64,000 bases of DNA. It comes from a bacterium (lineage in GTDB: Bacteria > Gemmatimonadota > Gemmatimonadetes > Gemmatimonadales > Gemmatimonadaceae). The stretch's first letter is position 1. The number at the start of each line of letters is the position of its first letter. A program made the position numbers and the translations under genes. The stretch spans positions 1 to 64,000 of the forward strand of contig JAIXTI010000277.1 of NCBI GenBank assembly GCA_027484025.1, in the 5' to 3' direction. Below are positions 19,013 to 29,250 of the stretch, one piece after another. The notes beneath the pieces are model-generated. The model did no database searches. It was not told where the DNA came from and saw nothing but the letters and a program-made list of their open reading frames with translations.

Positions 19013-20236
19013 ATGGACGCCACCAATCATCTGCTGCCGAACCGCCGTGACTTTTCCGGCGACGATCTGATCTTCACGCTCAACGCCGCCGCGCAGAAGC
19101 GCGCCGCGACGGGAGCGAGTGTCATCAACGCGACCATTGGCGCGCTGTACGACGATCAGGGCAAGCTGGTGGTGCTCGACACCGTCATGGAGCAGTGGAA
19201 GCAGCTCACGAGCGCGGAGATCGCGCCGTACGCCCCCATTGGTGGCGACCCCACGTTTCTGCTCAACCTCGCGCAGCGGCACTGGCCGTCGCTCACGTCG
19301 CTCGGCGCGGGTGTCGCGACGCCGGGCGGGTCGGGTGCGCTGGCGCTGACGCTCAAGAACCTGCTCGAGCGCGGCAACACCGTCCTCACCGCCGCGCCGT
19401 ACTGGGGGCCGTACTCCACGCTGGCCATCGAGGCGGGACAGACGCTCACGACGGTCCCGTATCCCGATGTGCACACGGGCCTCGACCTGGGCGCGTGGGA
19501 AGCGGCGTGCCGCGACATTCTCGATGCGCAGGGGCGGCTGCTCGTGTGGCTCAACGACCCGTGCCACAACCCCACGGGGCGCAGCTTCAGCAAGGCCGAT
19601 CGCACGGCCCTCATGGATGTGCTGCGCGACGTCGCATCGCAGGGGCCGGTCACGCTCGTGCTCGACCTCGCGTACCTCGACTACGCGCGCGACCCGCAGG
19701 AAGTGCGTGACGCGCTCGACGAGTACGCCGCCTTTGCGGCCGAGGGGAACGTGCTCGTGGGCGCGTGCCTGAGCCTGAGCAAGGCGTACACGTTGTACGG
19801 AGCGCGCGCCGGTGCGCTCGTGTTTCCGTGGACGCCCGACAAGGCGCTGCAGGGTGCGCTCATCACGAGCTGCCGCGGCACGTGGAGCAACTGCGCGCGC
19901 GCTCCCATGAGTGTGCTCAATCGCATTTCGAAGGACGGCGCGCTGCAGGCATCACTGGAGCAGGAGCACGCGCAGTGGCGCACGTTGCTCGCCGAGCGTG
20001 CGACGGCGGTGGATGCCGCACTCAAGGCCGAGGGGTTCCCCGGCGCGGCGTATGACGGCGGATTCTTCGTCACGCTCGACGGCGGCGCGAACCCCACGGC
20101 CACCTGTGAGCGCATGCAGGCACACGATGTGTTCGTCGTGCCGATGCCCGAGGGGCTGCGTGTCGGGATCTGCGCCATGAAGGCGGCCGACGCGGGCAAG
20201 TTCGCGGCCGCGTATGCTGCGGCGATGCGGGGGTAA
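19013..20236 (+). CDS. PLP-dependent aminotransferase class I/II (aromatic/aspartate-type fold)
   Basis: TPGGSGALALTLKNLL, WLNDPCHNPTG, SLSKAYTLYGARAGALV (PLP lysine region). Confidence 0.88.
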   Translation: MDATNHLLPNRRDFSGDDLIFTLNAAAQKRAATGASVINATIGALYDDQGKLVVLDTVMEQWKQLTSAEIAPYAPIGGDPTFLLNLAQRHWPSLTSLGAGVATPGGSGALALTLKNLLERGNTVLTAAPYWGPYSTLAIEAGQTLTTVPYPDVHTGLDLGAWEAACRDILDAQGRLLVWLNDPCHNPTGRSFSKADRTALMDVLRDVASQGPVTLVLDLAYLDYARDPQEVRDALDEYAAFAAEGNVLVGACLSLSKAYTLYGARAGALVFPWTPDKALQGALITSCRGTWSNCARAPMSVLNRISKDGALQASLEQEHAQWRTLLAERATAVDAALKAEGFPGAAYDGGFFVTLDGGANPTATCERMQAHDVFVVPMPEGLRVGICAMKAADAGKFAAAYAAAMRG

Positions 20237-20258
20237 GGCCCCGCCGTCGTCCCCACCC

Positions 20259-20294
20259 AAAGGACTCTGACCCCAAAAGGGGTCAGAGTCCTTT
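20259..20294. repeat. Family A hairpin in inside-out orientation (loop AAAA); a further half unit at 20321-20338
   Basis: AAAGGACTCTGACCCC-AAAA-GGGGTCAGAGTCCTTT, perfect 16-bp arms. Confidence 0.9.
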
Positions 20295-20366
20295 CGAGCC
20301 CCGAAGTGTCGGGGGAGCGGGAGGGGTCAGAGTCGTTTGGGTTGCGCTGAGTGCCGGTTTCTACGC

Positions 20367-22994
20367 CTAGTACGTCGTGCCGAGCAACACCGCATTCGCA
20401 AACAACGGCAGCGTGCCACGTAGCTGATCGCGATATACCGGGTCCTGCGCAAACAGAATTACTCGGCCGCGTCCGGCGGACTCCGTCCACAGGTACGGTG
20501 AGCCCGCAATGCGCGCGGCGCTTTCGGGCCAGTAGAAGCCGCTCAGCTTCACACGGTCGACCGGCGCGAAACGAATGAGCGCTTCGCCGGCGGCGAGATC
20601 GCGCGGAATGGTGAACACCGTGCCACCGTTCGCGAACACCGGGATTTCTCGCGTGAGCATGCCGGCGGTGAGCGGCGACAATGAGTCGACGGTGGCACGC
20701 GCAATCACCCCGGGGAGTCCGCCGGGGAGTGGCGCACCGCCGGTGCTGTCGGCGCGGGCGCTGTCACGCTTGACGCGCGTGCGCACGAGTCCTACACGTT
20801 CCTGCGCGACCCACGCGCTCGCCCCTTCCATGGTGATGAGCACGCCGCCGTTGCGCACCCATTCCACGAGGCGCTGACGGCCACCGTCGCCCAACAAGCG
20901 GTCGAGCGCACCCGCTTGCACACTGGGCATGACAATGGTCGTGTACTGCGACAGATCGCCGCCGGCGATATAGTTGGCGTCGATCATGCTGGTGGGAATC
21001 CCGATGCGCTGATCGAGCGCGTACCAGGCAAAGCCGAACGGCGTGCCGTTCACCGGAGCGCCGCCGAGCAGCGCGATGCTGGGGCGCGGAATGGGGACGA
21101 CGCTGTTGCTGCCAAGGTCGGTGCCTTCGTCGACGCCGGCGCTGGCAATGGCCGCGAGCGTCACGCCGGTCTGTGACGCGCGCCGCATGACGACATCATG
21201 CACTTCGGCGCGGTTGGGCTGTACACGCACGATGAACGCGCCGTTGGGAAACTTCTGTCCGCGGCTGGTGAAGCCGTACGGCGCATACCACACCTTGATG
21301 CTGTCGGTGAGCAGACCGGCGAGCAGTCGGATGCTTTCTTCGCTGCCCGGTGCGAACGCGTAGCCGTACTGCGCGCGCGCGACCGCCGGTGCCGCGGGCT
21401 TGGAGACGTCGGCCTTCGCGAGCCCCGCTGGGATAGCGGATACCGTGTACGCGTCGACGCGGAAGGTGTAAGGCAGCGACCAGCCGGTGGCGTCGTAGAA
21501 GCGATTGCGCTGGCCGGTGCGACGCAGTTCGAGCTCGAACTTCACGTACGCCGAGTCGAGATTGGCGTTGGGTTCGAGCAATGCCTTGGCGAGGTGTCCC
21601 TGCGGCTGCGCAAAGTCCACCACGTAGCTGCCGGCCTTGAGCGACAGTGCGGCGGTGTTTCCGGTCATGTACGACGTGGCCGCGGGGAGCGACGCGTTGC
21701 CGGTGAGCTGCTGCACCTCGATGCCGTTCGCGAGGAGCTTGGCCGCGAGCGAGTCGGCGCGCCCCTGAATGTCGCGCGTGAACACGATACCGCGCATGGG
21801 GCCCTTGGCGTGCACCGTAATCGCATACGAGCGCGCCGCGGCATAGTCACGCAGTAGCTCGGTACGACGGCGCGCCGACGTCTTTACGGTGTTCCATTCG
21901 GCGGTGTAGTGCTCCCACGCGGCCTGACGCAGCGTGCGAATGGTGCCGTCGCTGCGACGCACGGCGCCGCCGCTGCTCGAGGCGCTTTCGAAGAGCATGC
22001 CAATGGAGCCCGTGAGCATGGGCCACCCTTCGCCGTAGCCCGGGTAGAACGAGTCGTAGCCTTCACGACGGAAGTAGCTCCAGCCATGCGTGTCGAAGGC
22101 CGCGCCGTGTGCTGCCGCGAAGATGTCGAACCACTTGGGGAGATGCGGCGGGTTGTTCTGATTGTCCGGCTCGCGCGGCGGCGCGAAGTAGAACGACGCG
22201 CTCGACCCCTGCTCGTGCAGGTCGACGGCCACGTGCGGCATATACTTGAGGAACGTCTGCGCGCGCCCGCGCGTCTCGGGGTGCGACTGTGCGTACCAGT
22301 CGCGGTTGAGATCGAAGTAGTAGTGCGAGGTGCGCGGGCCGGGCCACGAGCCGGCGTTGTTCATCGCGCCCGGGTCGTTGGAGAGGCCGTTCACGCTGCG
22401 ATACTTGTCGACGTCGTGCACATGCCGTTCGCGCCCGTCGGGATTCTGATTGGGGTCGATGAGCACCACGGTGCTGTCGAGCGCGAGCTTGGTGTCGGCG
22501 TCGGTACCGGCAGCCAGCTGATAGAGGAGCGCGAGTCCGGCTTCCACACCGCTCGCTTCGCCGCCGTGTACGCTGTGCGCGAGCCACACGATGCTGGGGA
22601 GCCGCTTGATGGCCGCGTCGATATCACCGGGCGCGGCGCCGCGCGGGTCGGCAATGCGCTGCGCATCGCGCTGAATGTCGGCGAGGCGCGCGTGATTGGC
22701 TTCGCTCGTGACCGTGATGACGAGCATCTCACGTCCTTCGAATGAACGCGCGACGGTGTCGACCTTGACGCGCTTGCTCACGGCGGCAATGCGCTCGACG
22801 TAGCGCATCATGCTCTTGTGCGAGGTGAAGCGGGCGCCGAGTTCGTAGCCGAGGATCTGCGCCGGCGTGGGCACGCGCGGATCGAAGGTGGCGCCGGGTT
22901 CGGCGTAGCTGTGCTGGGCCGACGCGGTGGCTGGCGCAGAAAGCGTGAGGGTGATCGCCGCCGCAGCGACTGCGGCCAAAGACAACCGGATCAT
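20367..22994 (-). CDS. M14-family zinc carboxypeptidase
   Basis: LAHSVHGGEASGVEAGLALLYQL (HxxE), VLIDPNQNPDGRERH, VAVDLHEQGSS; signal peptide. Confidence 0.9.
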   Translation of the reverse strand: MIRLSLAAVAAAAITLTLSAPATASAQHSYAEPGATFDPRVPTPAQILGYELGARFTSHKSMMRYVERIAAVSKRVKVDTVARSFEGREMLVITVTSEANHARLADIQRDAQRIADPRGAAPGDIDAAIKRLPSIVWLAHSVHGGEASGVEAGLALLYQLAAGTDADTKLALDSTVVLIDPNQNPDGRERHVHDVDKYRSVNGLSNDPGAMNNAGSWPGPRTSHYYFDLNRDWYAQSHPETRGRAQTFLKYMPHVAVDLHEQGSSASFYFAPPREPDNQNNPPHLPKWFDIFAAAHGAAFDTHGWSYFRREGYDSFYPGYGEGWPMLTGSIGMLFESASSSGGAVRRSDGTIRTLRQAAWEHYTAEWNTVKTSARRRTELLRDYAAARSYAITVHAKGPMRGIVFTRDIQGRADSLAAKLLANGIEVQQLTGNASLPAATSYMTGNTAALSLKAGSYVVDFAQPQGHLAKALLEPNANLDSAYVKFELELRRTGQRNRFYDATGWSLPYTFRVDAYTVSAIPAGLAKADVSKPAAPAVARAQYGYAFAPGSEESIRLLAGLLTDSIKVWYAPYGFTSRGQKFPNGAFIVRVQPNRAEVHDVVMRRASQTGVTLAAIASAGVDEGTDLGSNSVVPIPRPSIALLGGAPVNGTPFGFAWYALDQRIGIPTSMIDANYIAGGDLSQYTTIVMPSVQAGALDRLLGDGGRQRLVEWVRNGGVLITMEGASAWVAQERVGLVRTRVKRDSARADSTGGAPLPGGLPGVIARATVDSLSPLTAGMLTREIPVFANGGTVFTIPRDLAAGEALIRFAPVDRVKLSGFYWPESAARIAGSPYLWTESAGRGRVILFAQDPVYRDQLRGTLPLFANAVLLGTTY

Positions 22995-23102
22995 GAAGCG
23001 AAGGGGCTCGTGGTGACGAAAGAAGCAGCAGCCGGGAGCAGCCGCTTCAAACTTACCGTCGTGCTGGCCGCCCGTATTGGTGAACCGGTCGAACCCGAAA
23101 AG

Positions 23103-23340
23103 CGATTCACGCGCGAGGCCAGAGACTCGCTAGCGGCACGCGAAGGTCCCGGAGGACGGGTGTTCCGTCGAGCAATCCATCGGCACTCACCAGCAGGTCG
23201 GGAACGCCCTGCAGAATCCCGTCGGCGAGCTGTCCGCTGGCCAGTCGCACCGTCGACACGAAGGAAAGATCCGGCGCCCGCACGGTATCGGGATCGCGCG
23301 CCAGCCAGAAGCCGGGATCGCCGTGGGTGAGGCGATCATG
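23103..23340 (-). pseudogene. Remnant of a Uma2-family (DUF820) endonuclease
   Basis: Manual minus-strand translation: HDRLTHGDPGFWLARDPDTVRAPDLSFVSTVRLASGQLADGILQGVPDLLVSADGLLDGTPVLRDLRVPLASLWPRA*; Uma2-like DPDTVRAPD and GVPDLLV then a jump to the C-terminal LRVPLASLW, with the central part missing. Confidence 0.6.
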
Positions 23341-23455
23341 ACCGCGATACTCCGCTGAATGGACGAGGTCACGCGCTCAACGGAATGACGTGACGTCATC
23401 GCGCCGTCAGCGCGTGCGTTGGTACGACACGCGTGTTGCTGGCTGAGAGTCCAGC

Positions 23456-23583
23456 AGAACTGCTTTCACAGAGACATCCGAGGAACACAGGCCACAGAGG
23501 GTGCGCGTCGGTTCGCCTCTTCGAACGCCGTGAACACGCGCCTCAGTGACCTCTGTCCCTCGGATGTCTCTGTGTGCGCAGTT
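23456..23583. repeat. Long palindrome family C (CACAGAG type)
   Basis: GAACTGCTTTCACAGAGACATCCGAGGAACACAGGCCACAGAGG ... GTGACCTCTGTCCCTCGGATGTCTCTGTGTGCGCAGTTC. Confidence 0.85.
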
Positions 23584-23701
23584 CACCGATCTCGCGGAAC
23601 TTCCGAAAGCACGGAAACGACTCCGGAAACGACTCTGACCCCTCGCGGGCCCGCGAGGGCCGCCTCGTGAGAAGGACTCTGACCCCTTTGGGCTCGAAGC
23701 G

Positions 23702-25618
23702 TTACTGGAGGACTCGTTCCACCTGCTTGCCGCTGGTGGTATACAGCGCGACGCTGAGCAGTCCCTTGCCGAAGGCGTCGCGATCGCGCGCGCTCAGTGG
23801 CAGCGACCCACTCGCGGTGCGCACGTCGGGGCCCATGAGACGCGCTACGACACGCACGGCGTTGTCGGGGACGGTGATCTTGCTGACCGGCGGCGCGCTG
23901 CCGGTGGTGGACGCGGCCACGCCGCTGATCGTTCCGCCGCCAACGCGTCGTAGCACGACTGCGCTCACGGCCGTCGGTGCACCGACGTTGGACACGGTCC
24001 AGCGCAGTTCGTTACGCACGACGTCGATGGTGATTTGCGCGGCCACGCTGGCGGTACCGCTCGTGAGCGTACGCGCCACGACACGAGCGGCGGGTGCCTT
24101 GCCGGCGACGAGCGCGGGCGTGGTGGTGGGCGCACGTCGACGCGAGCCGTTCTGCTCGAAGGCGTACGCGAACGACACGAGCTTTACGTCGGTCATGGCT
24201 TTACCGAGCAGCTCGACGCTTACGGGCAGGCCGTCGGCGGTGAAGCCGGCAGGGAACGCAATGGAGGGGAGTCCGCTCTGCGCGCCCAGCTGGCAGGTGC
24301 TTCCCGCCTGGATTTGGCCCGGAAATACCGGCGGCTGACGCACGGTGGGGTAGGCGATCGCGTCGAGCTGCAGGCTGTCGAGCAGACGCTCGACGCGCGC
24401 GCGCAGTGCGGCCTGCCGTGACAGCGTGAGGGTGTGCGCGGCGTTCTCGAGGTCGGGGACGGTGTCGAAGCCGCGGAAGCGCACTTCGAGTTCCTTGTCG
24501 AACTGGCCGCGCGCGAGAATCTCGCGCAGCGACTTCACCGGCGCGTTGGGAATCGTGGCGAAGTAGGCAGCGAGATCGTGCTTGGTTTCCTGGTTCGTCA
24601 CGCCCGTATTCACCATGAGCGTGTCGAACTCCGGCATGGGCACATCAATCACCGTCGCGCCAAGCGATTTCATGGTGGCGATGGCGGCGCGCACACTGTC
24701 GGCAATCTCAGCGTCGGTGTCACGGAAGTACGGCGCAAAAACCCCAATGCGCGCGCCTTTGAATGCACCGGGCGTGAGCGCGTCCATGAACCGGGGACGC
24801 TTGTCCTTCACGAGCACCGTGACCGGGTCGGCCGGGTCGTAGCCCACGGTGACATCGAGCGCGATTGCGAGGTCGGTGACGGTGCGCGCGAGCGGGCCAC
24901 CGGTATCCTGCGTGTGCGACAGCGGAATGATGCCGGTGCGGCTGGCGACGCCCACGGTGGGACGCAGACCGACCAACGCGCCGAACGCGCTCGGAATGCG
25001 AATGCTGCCGCAGGTGTCGGAGCCCCAGCCAACCGCCGCAAAGCTGGCCGCAATGGCGGCGCCGGTGCCGCCGCTGGAGCCGCCCGGGCAGCGCGCGGGA
25101 TCGTACGGATTGCGCGTCTGTCCGCCTAGAGAGCTAATGCTGGTGATGCCGGCAGCGAGTTCGTGCATGTTCGACTTGGCAATGAGCACACCACCGGCGT
25201 CGCGAATTTGCTTCGTGATGAAGCCATCGCGCGCCGGCTGACTGTTGGCCAACGCCAGCGAGCCCGCGGTGGTGGGCATGTCGCCGGTGTCGTAATTGTC
25301 CTTGAGAATGAACGGAATGCCGTGCATGGGGCCGCGCACCTTGCCGGCCTTGCGTTCGGCATCGAGCGCGGCGGCTTCGGCGAGTGCGCGCGGGTTGAAC
25401 CTTATGATTGCGTTCAGGCGCGGGCCACTCTGATCGTACGCGGCAATGCGCGCGAGATAGGCGCGCGTGATGCTCACGCTCGTCGCGCGTCCCTCGGCCA
25501 TGGCTTGCTGCAGCTGCGTTACGCTGGCTTCGGTGACTTCGAGCGGTTTTGCGCTTTGTGCGGCGGCGGCGGATGTCGTAGTGGCCGAAAGCAACAGGGC
25601 AAGGATCAGGTGGCGCAT
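23702..25618 (-). CDS. Amidase (amidase signature family), secreted
   Basis: GIPFILKDNYDTGDMPTTAGS, AKSNMHELA, PGGSSGGTGAAIAASFAAVGWGSDTCGSIRIPSAF; signal peptide from MRHLILALLLS. Confidence 0.93.
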   Translation of the reverse strand: MRHLILALLLSATTTSAAAAQSAKPLEVTEASVTQLQQAMAEGRATSVSITRAYLARIAAYDQSGPRLNAIIRFNPRALAEAAALDAERKAGKVRGPMHGIPFILKDNYDTGDMPTTAGSLALANSQPARDGFITKQIRDAGGVLIAKSNMHELAAGITSISSLGGQTRNPYDPARCPGGSSGGTGAAIAASFAAVGWGSDTCGSIRIPSAFGALVGLRPTVGVASRTGIIPLSHTQDTGGPLARTVTDLAIALDVTVGYDPADPVTVLVKDKRPRFMDALTPGAFKGARIGVFAPYFRDTDAEIADSVRAAIATMKSLGATVIDVPMPEFDTLMVNTGVTNQETKHDLAAYFATIPNAPVKSLREILARGQFDKELEVRFRGFDTVPDLENAAHTLTLSRQAALRARVERLLDSLQLDAIAYPTVRQPPVFPGQIQAGSTCQLGAQSGLPSIAFPAGFTADGLPVSVELLGKAMTDVKLVSFAYAFEQNGSRRRAPTTTPALVAGKAPAARVVARTLTSGTASVAAQITIDVVRNELRWTVSNVGAPTAVSAVVLRRVGGGTISGVAASTTGSAPPVSKITVPDNAVRVVARLMGPDVRTASGSLPLSARDRDAFGKGLLSVALYTTSGKQVERVLQ

Positions 25619-25645
25619 GAGGACTCGTTGCAGGCGGGTGGGGTT

Positions 25646-25747
25646 GAACTGCTCACACAGAGGCCACAGAGGGACAGAGGCCACAGAGAAAAGCACATGT
25701 TGTTCTCTGTGGCCTCTGTCCCTCTGTGTCCTCTGTGTGAGCAGTTC
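25646..25747. repeat. Long near-perfect palindrome family C
   Basis: 45-bp arms GAACTGCTCACACAGAGGCCACAGAGGGACAGAGGCCACAGAGAA / TTCTCTGTGGCCTCTGTCCCTCTGTGTCCTCTGTGTGAGCAGTTC, 1 mismatch, 12-nt loop. Confidence 0.95.
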
Positions 25748-25765
25748 ATGCTGGCGTTCACGCGA

Positions 25766-26065
25766 TCACGATACCGGCACGAACACGTCGCCGTACTTCA
25801 CGTTCGTGCGCGGTTCGGCCATCATGGGCTCCACGGCGTCACGCCAGCGCGCGTAATGCGCCGTCGCTTTATGTGCCGCCGGGGCGTCAGGCGTCGTATA
25901 CGCTTCGATCAAAGTGAAGCGCGTGGGGTCGTCCTGCTGCTGCAGCACATCGAAGCGGACGATGCCGGGCTCCTGAATGCTGTGGGTGGCGTTGTCGAGC
26001 GTGGCGGCCTTGAAGGCGTCGACGAACTCGGGCTTCACGACCGCAAAGACCTGAACGATGAGCAT
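25766..26065 (-). CDS. Antibiotic biosynthesis monooxygenase (ABM)-domain protein
   Basis: [78 protein letters not shown]. Confidence 0.88.
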   Translation of the reverse strand: MLIVQVFAVVKPEFVDAFKAATLDNATHSIQEPGIVRFDVLQQQDDPTRFTLIEAYTTPDAPAAHKATAHYARWRDAVEPMMAEPRTNVKYGDVFVPVS

Positions 26066-26162
26066 GGGCGGGGCGGGTGGAATGTGGATAGGAGAAGCTA
26101 CGGTTCGCGCGCACGCTCCGCATATTGACACCGGGCGCCCGTTCCCGCCGTACACTTTCCTC

Positions 26163-27026
26163 ATGAACCACACGTCCAATATGCCGGCAGCCTTGTCGAC
26201 GTGGTCGCCATGGCTCGTTCGCACGGGGGCCATCTCAGCGGCTCTCTGCGCCATGAGTCTGGTCGGCCTGCTCATCGATGACCGTGTCATCGCGGGGGCG
26301 CCCGCGTGGCTCAAGCCCGCCAAGTTCGGAGCCTCCGGCGCGGTCTTCCTCTGGTCGATGGCCTGGATGACGCAGGAGCTGCGTAGTACGCGTGTGCTTC
26401 GCATGTCGGAGGCACTGATCGGCAGCATTCTCGTCGCGGAAATCCTGGTCATCATGGTGCAGGCCGGTCGAGGCCGACTGAGTCATTTCAACGTCGATAC
26501 GCCACTGGACAGCACCCTGTTTGCCGCGATGGGCGTTGGCATTGCCACGGTCTGGGTGCTGACGATGCTGGTGTTCGCGCTGCACGTGCGCGCCCCGCAT
26601 ACCGACCGCCCCCTCGCCTTTGCGTTCCAGGCCGGTCTCCTCCTGCACATCGTGGGCGCGGGCGTGGGGTGGGTCATGACACAGCCCCGTCCCCAGCAGT
26701 TGGATGCCATGCAGCGTGGCGCGCATCCGTTCGTGGTGGGAGCGCATACCACCGGTGGACAGGATGGCGGTCCAGGGCTCCCGCTAACGCGCTGGAGCCG
26801 AGAGCATGGCGATTTGCGGGTGCCGCACTTCGTGGGGATGCACGCGTTGCAGCTGTTGCCGCTGCTACTGCTGGGAGTGCGCGCCGCGCGCGGGCGCCGC
26901 ACGGACCGGCAGGAGCTGGTGGTTCTGGGCGCGGTCGGCGGCGTCGCCTATTTGCTCTTTGCCGGCGCGCTGTGGCAAGCGCTGCACGACTATCCGCTAC
27001 TACGAATGGCCGGAGCCATAACATGA
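26163..27026 (+). CDS. Multi-pass hypothetical membrane protein
   Basis: Several hydrophobic helices; conserved-looking [15 protein letters not shown]. Confidence 0.7.
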   Translation: MNHTSNMPAALSTWSPWLVRTGAISAALCAMSLVGLLIDDRVIAGAPAWLKPAKFGASGAVFLWSMAWMTQELRSTRVLRMSEALIGSILVAEILVIMVQAGRGRLSHFNVDTPLDSTLFAAMGVGIATVWVLTMLVFALHVRAPHTDRPLAFAFQAGLLLHIVGAGVGWVMTQPRPQQLDAMQRGAHPFVVGAHTTGGQDGGPGLPLTRWSREHGDLRVPHFVGMHALQLLPLLLLGVRAARGRRTDRQELVVLGAVGGVAYLLFAGALWQALHDYPLLRMAGAIT

Positions 27027-27445
27027 GCGACGCGCAGCTGTTCCAGATTGCCAACACCACCGCGTTGTGCTGCTGGGTGATCCTGCTGCTCATCCCGCGG
27101 CGAGCGGCGCCGGTGTTGCGCGTCGTGGTCCCCGTGGGGATGGCGCTGCTGTACATCTGGGCGCTGACCACCGCGCCTGCCAACCCTGACGGTGGGTTCG
27201 GCTCTCTCGCGCAGGTGAAGGCGCTGTTCACGCAGGACCGGGCGGTGCTCGCCGGCTGGGTGCATTACCTGGCGTTCGATCTGTTCGTGGGATGCTGGAT
27301 GGTGCTCGATGCCGCCGAGCAGAAGCTGCACCGTCTGCTGGTCGTGCCGTGCCTGCTGCTGACGTTCATGTTCGGGCCGGCCGGGCTGCTGTTGTACTAT
27401 CTGCTGCGTCTGGCGGCGCGCCAACGCTCTGTAGCGTCCCAGTAG
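27023..27445 (+). CDS. ABA4-like (DUF4281) membrane protein
   Basis: GFGSLAQVKALFTQDRAVLAGWVHYLAFDLFVGCWMVLDA...FMFGPAGLLLYYLLR; ATGA overlap with the previous gene. Confidence 0.85.
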   Translation: MSDAQLFQIANTTALCCWVILLLIPRRAAPVLRVVVPVGMALLYIWALTTAPANPDGGFGSLAQVKALFTQDRAVLAGWVHYLAFDLFVGCWMVLDAAEQKLHRLLVVPCLLLTFMFGPAGLLLYYLLRLAARQRSVASQ

Positions 27446-27481
27446 GCAGCATGGCGGAGAATGGCGCCGCATATTTGCGCC

Positions 27482-29155
27482 ATGATCCGATTCGTGTGGG
27501 TACTTGCCGCGGCGTTGCCGCTCGTCGCGCGTCCAGTGGTGGCGCAGTCTGCCGATGTGGTGTACGTCAATGCTCGCGTCTGGACGGGCGATTCCGGGGC
27601 CCCCGCCGCCGAAGCGCTCGCGGTGCGCGACGGACGTCTCATGGCGGTGGGGAGCGACGCCACGGTGCGCGCGCTCGCCGGAGCTGCTACCAGGGTGGTC
27701 GACCTTGGCGGCAAGCGCGTGGTGCCGGGGTTCATCGACGCGCACTGGCATCTGCCAACGGAATCACGCGCCGATCTCGTAGACGCGGGGAGCGTGCAGG
27801 AGATCGTGAAGCGGTTGCAGCGATGGGCGACAAAACTGCCCAAAGGCGCATGGGTGGTAGGGCGCGGATGGACGCCCACGGACTTTCCGCAGAACGCTGC
27901 GCACAAGCGCTATCTCGACGCGGCGTTTCCCGACCGGCCGGTGATCATCAGCGATCGCGACGGGCATCAGTCGCTCGCCAACAGTGTCGCGCTGCGTCTG
28001 GCCAAGGTGACGGCGAGCACGAAGGACCCCGCGCAAGGGGTGATCGAGCGCGGCGCCGGCGGTGACCCCACGGGGTTGCTCAAGGAGAGCGCACGAGGGC
28101 TCGTGTCGCGCCTGGTGCCACCACCAACGCGTGCCGATGTCGCACGCCGCATTCACGAAGAAACGCAGGCGGCCGCGAGCTTCGGCATCACCATGGTGCA
28201 GGAGGCGTCGCGCCGCGCACCGAGCGGGGCGGTGTTCGACGCGCTGGCCGACGCGGCGCGCGCGGATACGATGCGGCTTCGCTGGTATGTGTCCATCCCA
28301 TTCGACCCCAATGCAACCACGGCGCAGCTCGCGCGCTATGTGCAGCTCAAGCAGCAGTTCAGCGGTCCATGGCTGCGCTACGGCATCGCCAAGGGAATGC
28401 TCGACGGTACCGTCGATGCGCAAACGGCGGCAATGCTCGAGCCGTACGCCAACACCGATGCCACGGGGCTCCCGTTCTGGAGTGGGCCGGTGCTCAACGC
28501 CGGCGTAGCACGCTACGACAGCGCGGGGCTGCAGGTGGAGCTGCACGCCATTGGCGACAAGGCGGTGCGCATGGCACTCGACGCGTACGCGTTGGCGCAG
28601 AAGAAGAATGGCCGCCGCGACAGTCGTCATAGGGTGGAGCACATCGAGGTGCCGCACCCCAGTGACTTGCCGCGCTTCAAACAGTTGGGGGTGATTGCGA
28701 GTACGCAGGCCATCTTTGCCACGCCCGACGTCACCACGCTCACCAACTACGCGCCGCTGTTGGGCCCCAAGCGTTCGGCACTCGCCAACAACTTCCGGCA
28801 GTTCGATGAGGCCGGTGCGCGTCAGGCGTTCGGCAGTGACTATCCGGTGTTTCCCATGGATGTCATTCGCGGCATGTATACCGCGGTGACGCGCATGACG
28901 CCCGAGGGCACACCCAAGGGCGGATGGTATCCTGCCGGCCGCATTACGGTGGAAGCGGCGCTGCGGCATTACACGCGCGATGCTGCGTATGCGGGGTTCA
29001 TGGAGAACGACGCGGGGATGTTGCGCGCGGGGCTGCTCGCGGACTTCGTGGTGCTGAGCGAGGATCTGCTGTCGGTGCCACCCGCCGAATTGTTGCGCGT
29101 GAAGGTGGAGCGCACCGTGGTGGGCGGGCGGGACTCGTACGTGCGCGTACCGTAG
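27482..29155 (+). CDS. Amidohydrolase (YtcJ-like metal-dependent hydrolase)
   Basis: VVPGFIDAHWHLPTE, SDRDGHQSLANS, HAIGDKAV, HRVEHIEVPHPSDLPRFKQLGVIASTQ. Confidence 0.92.
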   Translation: MIRFVWVLAAALPLVARPVVAQSADVVYVNARVWTGDSGAPAAEALAVRDGRLMAVGSDATVRALAGAATRVVDLGGKRVVPGFIDAHWHLPTESRADLVDAGSVQEIVKRLQRWATKLPKGAWVVGRGWTPTDFPQNAAHKRYLDAAFPDRPVIISDRDGHQSLANSVALRLAKVTASTKDPAQGVIERGAGGDPTGLLKESARGLVSRLVPPPTRADVARRIHEETQAAASFGITMVQEASRRAPSGAVFDALADAARADTMRLRWYVSIPFDPNATTAQLARYVQLKQQFSGPWLRYGIAKGMLDGTVDAQTAAMLEPYANTDATGLPFWSGPVLNAGVARYDSAGLQVELHAIGDKAVRMALDAYALAQKKNGRRDSRHRVEHIEVPHPSDLPRFKQLGVIASTQAIFATPDVTTLTNYAPLLGPKRSALANNFRQFDEAGARQAFGSDYPVFPMDVIRGMYTAVTRMTPEGTPKGGWYPAGRITVEAALRHYTRDAAYAGFMENDAGMLRAGLLADFVVLSEDLLSVPPAELLRVKVERTVVGGRDSYVRVP

Positions 29156-29250
29156 CCAACACACGCGCACGACTCAGAAGCGACCCCACTTCGTGAGCGG
29201 CACCACCCCCGACCGCTTGTGTTCGGTGGTTCCCGCAGCAGGTTGTGCGC

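Noticed and set aside
18473-19026. Overlapping ORFs of 72-152 aa on both strands (e.g. 18546-18980)
   Set aside because: Products of the duplicated palindromes; mirrored low-complexity translations on both strands.
25619-25696. N-terminal extension of the amidase in the ORF track (MLFSVASVPLWPLCEQF...)
   Set aside because: It reads through the family C palindrome; a signal peptide starts at the internal ATG (25618).
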